Source: Comamonadaceae bacterium (GTDB taxonomy: Bacteria > Pseudomonadota > Gammaproteobacteria > Burkholderiales > Burkholderiaceae_C). From it: a stretch of 64,000 bases of DNA. The translations under genes and the position numbers were made by a program. Location of the stretch: assembly GCA_027488215.1 (NCBI GenBank), contig JAIYCB010000011.1:1-64000 (forward strand). The letters are read 5' to 3'. Below are positions 57,901 to 64,000 of this stretch, in pieces. The notes under the pieces were generated by a model. It did no database searches, was not told where the DNA came from, and saw nothing but the letters and a program-made list of their open reading frames with translations. The first letter of the stretch is position 1. The number at the start of each line of letters is the position of its first letter.

Positions 57901-58524
57901 CAGCGCCCGCGCATGCAGCGCCGGACGGGTCGCCTGACGCTGGTGTTCGTGCAATGTGGCCAGCACGCGCCGCCACAGCTCGGCTTGCCAGCGCTGATCT
58001 TCCTGCAGCCGCCCCTCACCAGCGGCCTTGCGCAACACATCGCGCCCGTCGGCCCAGTCCTGCAACCAGTCGGGACGGTAGATCTGGTACTGGTCAAACA
58101 GGTCGGCCAGGCGGCTGGCCAGCTGCAGCAGGCGGTCGGGCTCGTTGCCCCGCAAAAACCCCGCCACAGGTTGGAAGACGGGATCCTCCAGGCAAGTGGG
58201 CAGCAAAGCCATCAGACGCCAGGTCATGGGCAGTTTGTCCAGCGGCGAGTCGGGCGGCACGTTGTGAGTGCCCAGCACCTGCCGGTAAGTGCGCCACAAA
58301 AAACGCGAAGGCAACTCCACCCGCGTGGCCGCGCAAACCCCACCCTGACGCGCCAATTCGATCTTGATCCACTCGGCCATGCCGTTGCTTTGCACCAGCA
58401 CCACTTCGCTCTCCAACGGATCCAGTGGGTGCGCACGCAGCCAGCCCGTCAGGGTGTCAGCCAACACCTCGGAGCGGTGGCTGTGCAGGGCAATGAAACC
58501 GGGAGAGATGGGGGAGACAGGCAT
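54907..58524 (-). CDS. recC: Exodeoxyribonuclease V subunit gamma (RecC)
   Basis: Chi-recognition and scaffold subunit of RecBCD, about 1205 residues from the ATG giving MPVSPISPGFIALHSHRSEVLADTL. The N-terminal helicase-like fold (VLVQSNGMAEWIKIEL, VFGMSHMPGQLLEML) and the later CLLGMNDGDYPR region are typical. Around residues 814-871 the protein carries an Arg/Glu-rich insert (NRSPRFARDDEAKGARVE ... SSRGAQRRGDPCLL) translated from a palindromic repeat element. The frame stays open, so function may be retained. The track start 31 codons upstream is less likely. Confidence 0.94.
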   Translation of the reverse strand: MPVSPISPGFIALHSHRSEVLADTLTGWLRAHPLDPLESEVVLVQSNGMAEWIKIELARQGGVCAATRVELPSRFLWRTYRQVLGTHNVPPDSPLDKLPMTWRLMALLPTCLEDPVFQPVAGFLRGNEPDRLLQLASRLADLFDQYQIYRPDWLQDWADGRDVLRKAAGEGRLQEDQRWQAELWRRVLATLHEHQRQATRPALHARALAHLQSGQPLASPVARRVSVFGMSHMPGQLLEMLAALAAHSQVMLAVPNPCQYHWGDIIDGREWLQAERRRHAYRAEALAGLPLARMHLHAPTLLAAWGRQGRDFIRQLDAFDDLQAAQQLTQWPRLDFFDDVPGEDGTRLLSQLQRRIRDLEPSSGGKNPLPLAPDDQSVVFKIAHSPVRELEVLHDQLLQWFHTPPGDQPLSPRDVVVMVPDIEVMAPAIRAVFGQYKRSDARFIPFDIADLGAQAVSPLIQAVEWLLALPQQRSRMSELVELLEVPALAARFGLSEEGLPTLTRWMAGSGIRWGLSAQHRAGLGLGVCGEDNSALFGVQRMLMGYACGADPFNADVPGATPYPEVGGLDAELAGSLAHLLQALIDWWQTATQDATPAQWAERGRALLAAMFRPRDDNDRNALSALDQALTDWVRACGEAGFIEAVPLAVARSAWLEALKTPRLEQRFRAGGVTFCTLMPMRAIPFKAVCLLGMNDGDYPRRSTRADFDLMGLPGMQRPGDRSRRDDDRQLMLEALLSARQVLYVSWSGRSVRDNSEQPPSVLVSQLRDEIDLLWGKGNAERLTTVHPLQPFSRAYFEVGSGLQTYAKEWRAAQNRSPRFARDDEAKGARVEQVKGARVDSQKDAEVEERALSGAGDEWASSSRGAQRRGDPCLLPPLESAQGVPVITLTQLARFLRKPVGAFFRERLQVYLDDERSELHDEELFGLGGLDLYQLLDHELQHVPTELNADTLPAHVQQVVQHLRQAGALPLAGVGTLEAQKLSARLQAMLGAALRERQAYPHAAERVLVDLTHAEVALQDALGDALTGEGGHLSLHLRANDLASFKTQKPLAYADKLIDIWLLSLAAAAMDQPLRCVVVGRNAVLRVPEQAPQVAREQLTTLLTTWTEGMRWPLPLPPGVALQWLKDPENLNALADAYEDGEFKSGEKGKDPALARTYPMVEDLLATGEFERLAQTVYAPLKAWAEQIDIEPLPDAPEDDEEDEAP
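55911..56082. mobile_element. MITE-like palindromic repeat inserted in frame within recC
   Basis: Inverted ends AGGATCGCCACGTCGCTGCG... (55911-55950) and GCTTCGTCATCGCGAGCGAAGCGTGGCGATCTA (56051-56082 and flank) match each other apart from a few bases. Between them, at about 55972-56050, are three degenerate 24-nt tandem units coding KGARVEQV, KGARVDSQ and KDAEVEER. Similar CGTCATCGCGAGC...GTGGCGATC repeats are widespread in bacterial genomes and behave like MITEs. Here the insertion keeps the recC frame. Confidence 0.75.
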
Positions 58525-58898
58525 GCGGTGAAAAAGGCGGACAAGGAAATAAAGGGACAAGAATAGCCGCAATCGTGCCCGCCACCAGGCTCGTGGGAAG
58601 AGCCCGGGATTGCTCAAATTTTAAGCACTTGCCGCCACCCCAGTCAGGATGCGGCTTGGCACAGTTGTTCAGGGAGTTATCCACACCTTTGGGCACGAGG
58701 ATTGGGGGCAAATCACAGACTCAAGTCAACTTCCGCCATTTCTCATTAAAGTGGGGGCAGAGAAATTCACCTGCATTCACTCTGATTTTTTGTCCCCTGC
58801 AGAGACACACAGGGCGGTATGACTTAAGGGAATACGCTGACGAAAAAAACAAGCATGCAGCACATACTTTCGCGATCAACAGAAAAAGGAAACCACAA
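58525..58898. other. Divergent intergenic region recC / Bug receptor
   Basis: About 374 bp with promoters for both flanking genes. It contains one perfect DnaA-box 9-mer TTATCCACA at 58677-58685 and no further boxes nearby. I see no gene or structured RNA that I could support. Confidence 0.45.
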
Positions 58899-59879
58899 AT
58901 GACAGCCTCCTGGATCAAACGCACGGCGTGCCTTACAGGCGCGGTATTGGCCATTTGCATGCCAATGACCACTTGGGCACAAGCCTGGCCCAGCAAACAA
59001 CCCATCAAACTGGTGGCCGTTTTCCCTCCTGGGGGATCGGTAGACCAAGTGGCGCGCATTTTGTCTGGCCCCCTGTCTCAGCAACTCGGCCAGAGCGTGG
59101 TGGTCGAAAACAGGGGCGGCGCATCGGGCGTGATCGGCACGGCGAGCGTGCTCAGCGCCCCCGCCGATGGCTACACCTTTGCTGTGGTGTTCGACACCCA
59201 TGGCGTCAACCAAAGCCTGATGCCCAACATGCCTTATGACAGCAAAAAGGACCTGACCCCTCTGATCCTTGTGGGCACTTCAGCCATGATGCTGACCACC
59301 CACGTCAACACCGAATACAAAACATTTGCCGATGTGGTGGCCGCTGCCAAGGCCAAAAAGAACGTCGCCTATGGCTCGATTGGCAATGGCAGTCTGGCGC
59401 ATTTGGCCATGTCTTTGTTGGGCAAAAGTGGCAACATGGAATTCAATCATGTCCCTTTCAAAGGCGGCGGCCCTTTGATGAACGATGCCATTGCGGGACA
59501 CATCCCCCTGTCCATGGCCACCGTCTTTTTGAACAAACCTCACATTGAAAGCAAGCGCTTGAGGCCACTGGCTGTCACATCGGCCAAACGTGTCCCCGAC
59601 TTTCCTGACGTTCCCACCATTGCCGAAGCGGGCTTTGCAGGGTTCGAAGCACCCGCTTGGTGGGCGCTGCTGGCATCGTCCAAAACGCCCCCGGACATCA
59701 TTCGCCGCATGAACGAAGAGCTGAACAAAGCCCTGGCCAACCCCGATGTCTCCAGACGCTTGGTGGCTCAGGGCATTGAGATCTCAGGCGGTAGTGTTGA
59801 GAAGGCCAAAACCTTCATCGACGGTCAGATCGACACCTGGGCCAAAGTGGTGCGCGAGAACGGCATCAAACCCGACTGA
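58899..59879 (+). CDS. Bug family solute receptor
   Basis: Second TctC/Bug-type periplasmic binding protein here, 326 residues, with a Sec signal (IKRTACLTGAVLAICMPMTTWAQA). AWPSKQPIKLVAVFPPGGSVDQVARIL and VVENRGGASGVIGT are the family hallmarks. Ligand unknown, probably a carboxylate. The ATG follows an AAAAAGGAAA purine-rich site; the track frame starts over 100 codons too early. The sequence is quite diverged from the copy at 42.2 kb, so they should differ in ligand. Confidence 0.93.
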   Translation: MTASWIKRTACLTGAVLAICMPMTTWAQAWPSKQPIKLVAVFPPGGSVDQVARILSGPLSQQLGQSVVVENRGGASGVIGTASVLSAPADGYTFAVVFDTHGVNQSLMPNMPYDSKKDLTPLILVGTSAMMLTTHVNTEYKTFADVVAAAKAKKNVAYGSIGNGSLAHLAMSLLGKSGNMEFNHVPFKGGGPLMNDAIAGHIPLSMATVFLNKPHIESKRLRPLAVTSAKRVPDFPDVPTIAEAGFAGFEAPAWWALLASSKTPPDIIRRMNEELNKALANPDVSRRLVAQGIEISGGSVEKAKTFIDGQIDTWAKVVRENGIKPD

Positions 59880-59881
59880 GT

Positions 59882-60349
59882 TCAAGCCGCCGCATCCGGT
59901 AGCGGCGCGTCGACCACCAAATCTGCGTTGAGGGCGCGCACCCGGTGGTCAACGTAGTACCCCCCAAACTCTGTGTACCTGAGCAAAACCCGCTGGCAGC
60001 GGTTGCAAGCAAAAACATCGCAGCGGTTGTAGGGGAAAAATGCGGGCGCAATGGGCGCAAGTGCACTTTCGTAACGCGTGCCCTGGGGGTGGAATTCTTC
60101 AAACGTGGGCTCACTGCCCGGAGCTTGGTCACCATCGGGGTGCGCCTCGCGCAAGCTGCCCACAGCGGTCATGTGTGAGGCAGGCCAGCGGTCTTCCGTC
60201 ATGCTGTCCCAACCGGCACAGGGCCCCAACGCACAGGCGCATTTTTGGGTTGAAGCCGCCTTGGCCAAATCTTTCAAACCTGCGGCATCTAGGCGGGGTG
60301 GTGGTTTCATGGTCATGGGATTCCAAGGGTTCTCGGCACGGATCGCCAT
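59882..60349 (-). CDS. Conserved hypothetical cysteine-containing protein
   Basis: About 155 residues, ending 2 bp from the convergent Bug receptor. Three cysteines cluster in QKCACALGPC near the N-terminus and three in NRCDVFACNRCQRVLLRYTEFGGYYVDHRVR near the C-terminus, a layout that suggests a metal site. I associate the family with Comamonadaceae but know no function. Several in-frame ATGs (60349, 60315, 60309) leave the start uncertain; the track's longer frame is unlikely. Confidence 0.68.
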   Translation of the reverse strand: MAIRAENPWNPMTMKPPPRLDAAGLKDLAKAASTQKCACALGPCAGWDSMTEDRWPASHMTAVGSLREAHPDGDQAPGSEPTFEEFHPQGTRYESALAPIAPAFFPYNRCDVFACNRCQRVLLRYTEFGGYYVDHRVRALNADLVVDAPLPDAAA

Positions 60350-60510
60350 CGATGTCGCACGGGTCAAAAAAAATTTAGGCGAACGGAATTTAGCAGTTTT
60401 ACGGCCCTTCGGACCACCCGTTGAGACAGGTTGATGGTGACACACTCAACCTCTTGGTTACCCTGTTAGCCCTTGTCTGTCGGCCGAACGTTGGGATCCC
60501 GGGTCAAAAC

Positions 60511-60530
60511 ACATATACTCTCACATATAC
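60511..60530 (+). promoter_or_regulatory. Direct repeat in the vapBC promoter region
   Basis: ACATATAC occurs twice (60511-60518 and 60523-60530), one helical turn apart, in an AT-rich stretch 22 bp before the antitoxin start. RHH antitoxins usually bind repeats like this to repress their own operon. Confidence 0.55.
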
Positions 60531-60552
60531 TTTTTTCGAATCGGAGTTGAAC

Positions 60553-60783
60553 ATGGCGCAAATCACGCTGTATTTGGATGAAGCCACGCAAGCCTTGGTC
60601 GATGAAGCCGCCAAAGCCAATGGGGTGTCCAAGAGCCGCTGGGTGGCGGACATCATCCGCACTTATGCGGCGCACGATTGGCCGCGAGACTGCTTGTCGC
60701 TGGCAGGCCGTTTCGCAGACTTCCCCCTGAAGGAAGATGCACCCGGCATCCCGCCTGCGGATGTGCCGCGCATGATTTATTGA
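60553..60783 (+). CDS. Ribbon-helix-helix antitoxin of a VapBC-type pair
   Basis: A 76-residue protein starting MAQITLYLDEATQALVDEAAKANGVSKSRWVADIIR, a classical ribbon-helix-helix (CopG-like) DNA-binding domain. The C-terminal tail is rich in Pro/Asp/Phe (SLAGRFADFPLKEDAPGIPP) and would wrap the toxin. The track frame begins 44 codons earlier and runs through the promoter repeats. It is 9 bp upstream of the PIN toxin, so the two are co-expressed. Confidence 0.88.
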   Translation: MAQITLYLDEATQALVDEAAKANGVSKSRWVADIIRTYAAHDWPRDCLSLAGRFADFPLKEDAPGIPPADVPRMIY

Positions 60784-60792
60784 AAGCCGACG

Positions 60793-61215
60793 ATGTTGGT
60801 CCTCGACAGCAACACCATCAGCTACTACTTTAGAGGCGACCCTCAGGTGGTGCCTCGCATGCAAGCGGTCAGACCGGGAACGCTTGGCATTCCGGCCATT
60901 GTTGCCTACGAGTTACGCTACGGACTCATGCGCTTATCCCAAGAAGCGGCCGAACCTCGCTTGGCCGCCTTGGCCCAATTTCTTCGGCCTCTGCAAATGT
61001 TGCCCTTTGATGATGAATGCGCCTCGCAGGCCGCCAAAATTCGCATCGCTTTGGAAGCAGCAGGCACGCCCATTGGCCCACACGACACCTTGATAGCGGC
61101 TACAGCCATGCGCCATCAAGCCACACTCATCACGCGCAATGTGCGCGAATTTTCTCGGGTACCGGGCCTGCACTGCATCAACTGGCACGACGACAGTCCT
61201 GCCCTCAAGCCCTGA
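60793..61215 (+). CDS. PIN-domain toxin, VapC family
   Basis: A 140-residue PIN ribonuclease. The acidic metal ligands appear in VLDSNTISYYF (Asp near residue 5), VAYELRYG (Glu), PHDTLIAATA (Asp), and the C-terminal LITRNVREFSRVPGL segment is typical of VapC toxins. It should cut a specific RNA unless neutralised by the antitoxin. The pair sits in an otherwise catabolic neighbourhood and is probably an accessory insertion. Confidence 0.9.
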   Translation: MLVLDSNTISYYFRGDPQVVPRMQAVRPGTLGIPAIVAYELRYGLMRLSQEAAEPRLAALAQFLRPLQMLPFDDECASQAAKIRIALEAAGTPIGPHDTLIAATAMRHQATLITRNVREFSRVPGLHCINWHDDSPALKP

Positions 61216-61319
61216 CCGAACAAACCGGCACAAAGCCAGTAAGTGCCACACCACATGTCATCTGTCGCTTTGTCGTGCACATGACTGGTTTGACCTCAGT
61301 CTCACCTTAAAGTCGGGTC

Positions 61320-61955
61320 ATGATGCACTTCTACGAACCCCACCTGGGCCACGGCCTCAAGCACGATCCCTTCAACTCGATCGTCGGCCCCCGTCCGATT
61401 GGCTGGGTGTCGAGTCGCAGCGTCAGCGGTGTGCTCAATCTAGCGCCTTACAGTTTTTTCAACGCTTTCAATTACGTGCCGCCCGTGATCGGGTTTTCGA
61501 GCATTGGACGCAAAGATTCGCTCAACAACATCGAAGCCAACGGCGAGTTTGTCTGGAACCTGGTCACGCGTGAATTGGCCGAGGTGATGAACCAGACCTG
61601 CGAAGCCGTGCCGCCCGAGGTGAGCGAGTTTGACCTGGCGGGCTTGAGTCCGGAGCCCTCTCGCATCGTGAGCGTGCCGCGTGTAGCGCAAAGCCCGGTG
61701 AGCTTTGAGTGCCGCTGCACGCAAATCCTGCAGCTCGATGATCTGGATGGCAAAAAGGTCGAGACCTGGATGATTTTTGGCCAAGTGGTGGGCATTCACA
61801 TCGACCAGCGACTGCTCAAAAACGGGGTGTACGACACCGCCAATGCGGGCCATATTTTGCGTGGCGGCGGTCCGGCCGATTACTTCACCATCGGCCCGGA
61901 ACAACTCTTCAAGATGTACCGGCCCGAAAGTGGCGCGCGCGATTTGCCCAAGTGA
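61320..61955 (+). CDS. Flavin reductase family protein
   Basis: A 211-residue FMN-binding split-barrel protein: FNSIVGPRPIGWVSSRSVSGVLNLAPYSFFNAFNYVPPVIGF is the family N-terminus, and GHILRGGGPADYFTIG follows. Such proteins reduce flavin for a partner oxygenase or act alone. Immediate neighbours give no clear partner. The first two codons are both ATG, so the start may shift by one residue. Confidence 0.89.
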   Translation: MMHFYEPHLGHGLKHDPFNSIVGPRPIGWVSSRSVSGVLNLAPYSFFNAFNYVPPVIGFSSIGRKDSLNNIEANGEFVWNLVTRELAEVMNQTCEAVPPEVSEFDLAGLSPEPSRIVSVPRVAQSPVSFECRCTQILQLDDLDGKKVETWMIFGQVVGIHIDQRLLKNGVYDTANAGHILRGGGPADYFTIGPEQLFKMYRPESGARDLPK

Positions 61956-62049
61956 GTTGCGCGCGGGAAACGGCCTTGGGTTTACCCTAGTCTGATCTGC
62001 ACACTGCGGGCCGCATGATTTGGGCAGACCCGTTCAACCCACGCCCTTC

Positions 62050-63711
62050 ATGACCACAGCTTCATCACCATCTGCCGCCCAGTCTCCCATCTGCAGCACC
62101 ATGATGCAGATGCCCCTGTCGCTGAACCACTTGCTCGAACGCGCAGGCACTTTGTTTGCCAGCAACGAGATCGTCTCGCGCCTGCCCGACAAGTCGCTGC
62201 GCAGGCACAGCTATGGCGCGTTTTACCAACGCACGCGCCAACTGGCACAAGCTCTGCAAAACATGGGTTTGAAAAAAGGCGAACGCGTGGCCACGCTGTG
62301 CTGGAACCACCACGCGCACCTGGAGTGCTATTTCGGCATCCCGGCCGCAGGCGGTGTGATGCACACGCTCAACCTGCGCCTGTCGCCCGACGAAATCGCC
62401 TGGATCGCCAATGACGCGCAAGACAAGGTGCTGATCATCGACGACGTGTTGCTGCCGCTGTACCAGCAGTTTGCGCATCTGTACCGCTTTGAGCGCGTGA
62501 TCGTCTTCCCCTTCTCCGGTGCCGCCGTGCCCGCGCCCTTCACCGATTACGAGCAGCTGCTGGCGGGCACCGATACACAGGGTTTTCAATACGCCCCGCA
62601 CGCCGAAGACGATGCGGTGTCGATGTGCTACACCTCGGGCACCACGGGACGACCCAAGGGCGTGGTGTACTCGCACCGCTCGACCATCTTGCACACCTTG
62701 GTGGGCTGTTTGGGCGACTTTTGGGGCCTCAAGGGCAGCGATGTGATCTTGCCCGTCACGCCCATGTTCCACGCCAACAGCTGGGGCATTCCTTACGGCG
62801 CAGTAATGATGGGCGTCAAACTGGTGTTTCCCGGCCCGCACCTGCACCCGGAGGATTTGCTTGACCTCATGACGGCCGAGCCGCCCACTTTGTCACTGGG
62901 CGTGCCCACCATCTGGATGGGGCTGATCCAGGCTTTCGAGGCCGCCCAAGCCACCCAGCCCAATCGCTGGAAACTGCCTGCTGGCATGCGCTCTTTGGTA
63001 GGCGGCGCGGCCGTGCCCGAAGCACTGATTCGCGCCTTTAACCGACACGGCATCTGGATTTTGCAAGGCTGGGGCATGACCGAAACCTCGCCTTTGTGCA
63101 CCGTGTCCTACCCCAAGTCGGAGCTGAAAAACGCTTCGCCAGATGAGCGTTACCGCCGAGCCGCCATGGCGGGCGTGCCCGTGCCATTGACCGAGTTGCG
63201 CATCCGGGGCGAAGACGGCCAAGACGCGCCTTGGGACGGCCAGCATGTGGGCGAAATCCAGGTGCGCGGCCCCTTCATCACCGGCAGCTACCACCAAGTG
63301 CCCATCAGCGAAGAAAAATTCAGCGCCGACGGCTGGCTACGCACCGGCGATGTGGCCAGCGTGGACGCCTTGGGCTTTGTGCGCATCACCGACCGTACCA
63401 AAGACCTGATCAAATCCGGCGGCGAATGGATCAGCTCGGTCGATCTGGAAAACGCCCTGATGGCCCACCCCGACGTGGCCGAAGCGGCCGTGATCGCCAT
63501 CCCCGACCCCAAATGGAGCGAGAGGCCGTTGGCCTGCATCGTGCTCAGGCCTGGCAAGCAGCCCCGGCCCGAAGAATTTGCGGTACACCTGCTGCAGCAT
63601 GGCTTTGCCAAGTGGCAGCTGCCCGACCGTTACGAGTTCATCGACGCCGTGCCCCGCACCTCGACAGGCAAGTTCTACAAGCTCAAACTGCGCGAGCGCT
63701 TTCCCGCCTGA
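62050..63711 (+). CDS. Long-chain acyl-CoA ligase (AMP-forming)
   Basis: Activates a fatty or aryl acid to its CoA thioester. The P-loop SMCYTSGTTGRPKGVVYSHRS, the GWGMTETSP segment and the DRTKDLIKSGGEW C-terminal hinge are complete in 553 residues. Substrate is not deducible. The ATG (MTTASSPS) was preferred to the upstream TTG-type track start. Confidence 0.93.
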   Translation: MTTASSPSAAQSPICSTMMQMPLSLNHLLERAGTLFASNEIVSRLPDKSLRRHSYGAFYQRTRQLAQALQNMGLKKGERVATLCWNHHAHLECYFGIPAAGGVMHTLNLRLSPDEIAWIANDAQDKVLIIDDVLLPLYQQFAHLYRFERVIVFPFSGAAVPAPFTDYEQLLAGTDTQGFQYAPHAEDDAVSMCYTSGTTGRPKGVVYSHRSTILHTLVGCLGDFWGLKGSDVILPVTPMFHANSWGIPYGAVMMGVKLVFPGPHLHPEDLLDLMTAEPPTLSLGVPTIWMGLIQAFEAAQATQPNRWKLPAGMRSLVGGAAVPEALIRAFNRHGIWILQGWGMTETSPLCTVSYPKSELKNASPDERYRRAAMAGVPVPLTELRIRGEDGQDAPWDGQHVGEIQVRGPFITGSYHQVPISEEKFSADGWLRTGDVASVDALGFVRITDRTKDLIKSGGEWISSVDLENALMAHPDVAEAAVIAIPDPKWSERPLACIVLRPGKQPRPEEFAVHLLQHGFAKWQLPDRYEFIDAVPRTSTGKFYKLKLRERFPA

Positions 63712-63882
63712 ATCGCAGGACCTGCATGACGAACCAATGGGCCATCTGTCAACTCTGAGTCGTCCGTCCAGCCAGGTGCGCCGAAGCTCCAACCACCATT
63801 AGGCATTATGGGCATGGGGTTAACTGGCACGGCCCACAATCAAGTGTCGTGCTGTGGTGCCGATTTTTTCTGGAGGATGGGC

Positions 63883-64000
63883 ATGAACCACCGATTCTTG
63901 ACCGCTTTGTGTGCGTGCTTTTTGTCTTATACGCTGGCATGGGCGCAGCCTGTCAGCTCGCAGGCAACACCACCCAGTGTCCCCGTCACCTTGCCGCCTG
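63883..64000 (+). CDS. Start of a secreted protein, truncated by the window edge
   Basis: Not in the ORF track. ATG at 63883 follows TGGAGGATGG, a good ribosome-binding site. The visible 39 residues are MNHRFLTALCACFLSYTLAWAQP and a Pro/Ser/Thr-rich continuation, i.e. a signal peptide likely cleaved at AWA^QP. The rest lies beyond the window, so no function can be given. Confidence 0.75.
   Translation, partial: MNHRFLTALCACFLSYTLAWAQPVSSQATPPSVPVTLPP

Overview
This is a 64 kb stretch of GC-rich chromosome. Gene content and order suggest a beta-proteobacterium of the order Burkholderiales, most likely family Comamonadaceae (Limnohabitans/Rhodoferax-like). The main pointers are the lysC-tilS-accA-cysS-ppi-lpxH neighbourhood, the exbB-exbD-lpxK-ycaR-kdsB-adk run, two Bug-family solute receptors and the DUF349/DUF455 genes. 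This placement is an inference; no 16S gene is present. I see no prophage, insertion sequence, CRISPR array or rRNA operon. The window is mostly core genome with small accessory pieces.

Layout. 0-12.5 kb: tRNA-Ser(GCT); a minus-strand block lysC, tilS, accA, AlkA-type glycosylase, cysS; a plus-strand block TPR protein, two cyclophilins, lpxH; a large DUF349 protein with an RG-rich linker; and a lytic transglycosylase. 12.5-14.4 kb: glyA behind a recognisable ZTP (pfl-motif) riboswitch, then nrdR. 14.5-18.1 kb: a minor (pseudo)pilin cluster with fimT divergent from pilE-, pilW-, pilX- and pilV-like genes. 18.1-26.4 kb: ribD, rpiA, pyrD, a thioesterase, an FAD oxidoreductase, an SDR, sodB and xseA. 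26.5-31.6 kb: exbBD behind a Fur-box-like palindrome, lpxK, a Trm112-like protein, kdsB, adk, and lexA behind two tandem LexA boxes. 31.6-38.8 kb: a small unknown protein, a 2-hydroxyacid dehydrogenase, and a fatty-acid/acyl-CoA group (3-hydroxyacyl-CoA dehydrogenase, enoyl-CoA hydratase, Crp-type regulator, APH-like protein, acyl-CoA dehydrogenase). 38.8-49.1 kb: hslO, gamma-carbonic anhydrase, DUF455, xerD, Bug receptor, AEC transporter, queG/tsaE/amiC, an aminotransferase and a small secreted protein. 49.1-58.5 kb: the recC-recB-recD operon. 58.5-64 kb: Bug receptor, a Cys-rich unknown, a VapBC-type toxin-antitoxin pair, a flavin reductase, an acyl-CoA ligase and the start of a secreted protein cut by the window edge.

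Most unusual observations. (1) Two 76-nt hairpins flank the sodB region. They share an identical 22-nt loop, but each has its own self-complementary GC-rich stem. Each lies just past a stop codon (of the SDR gene and of xseA) in the same orientation relative to that gene. (2) A palindromic, MITE-like repeat with internal 24-nt tandem units is inserted in frame in recC and contributes about 57-60 residues. A related array of 22-23-nt units lies after amiC. (3) The ZTP riboswitch before glyA has a long insertion in its second arm. (4) The PilW-like prepilin lacks the usual Glu5.
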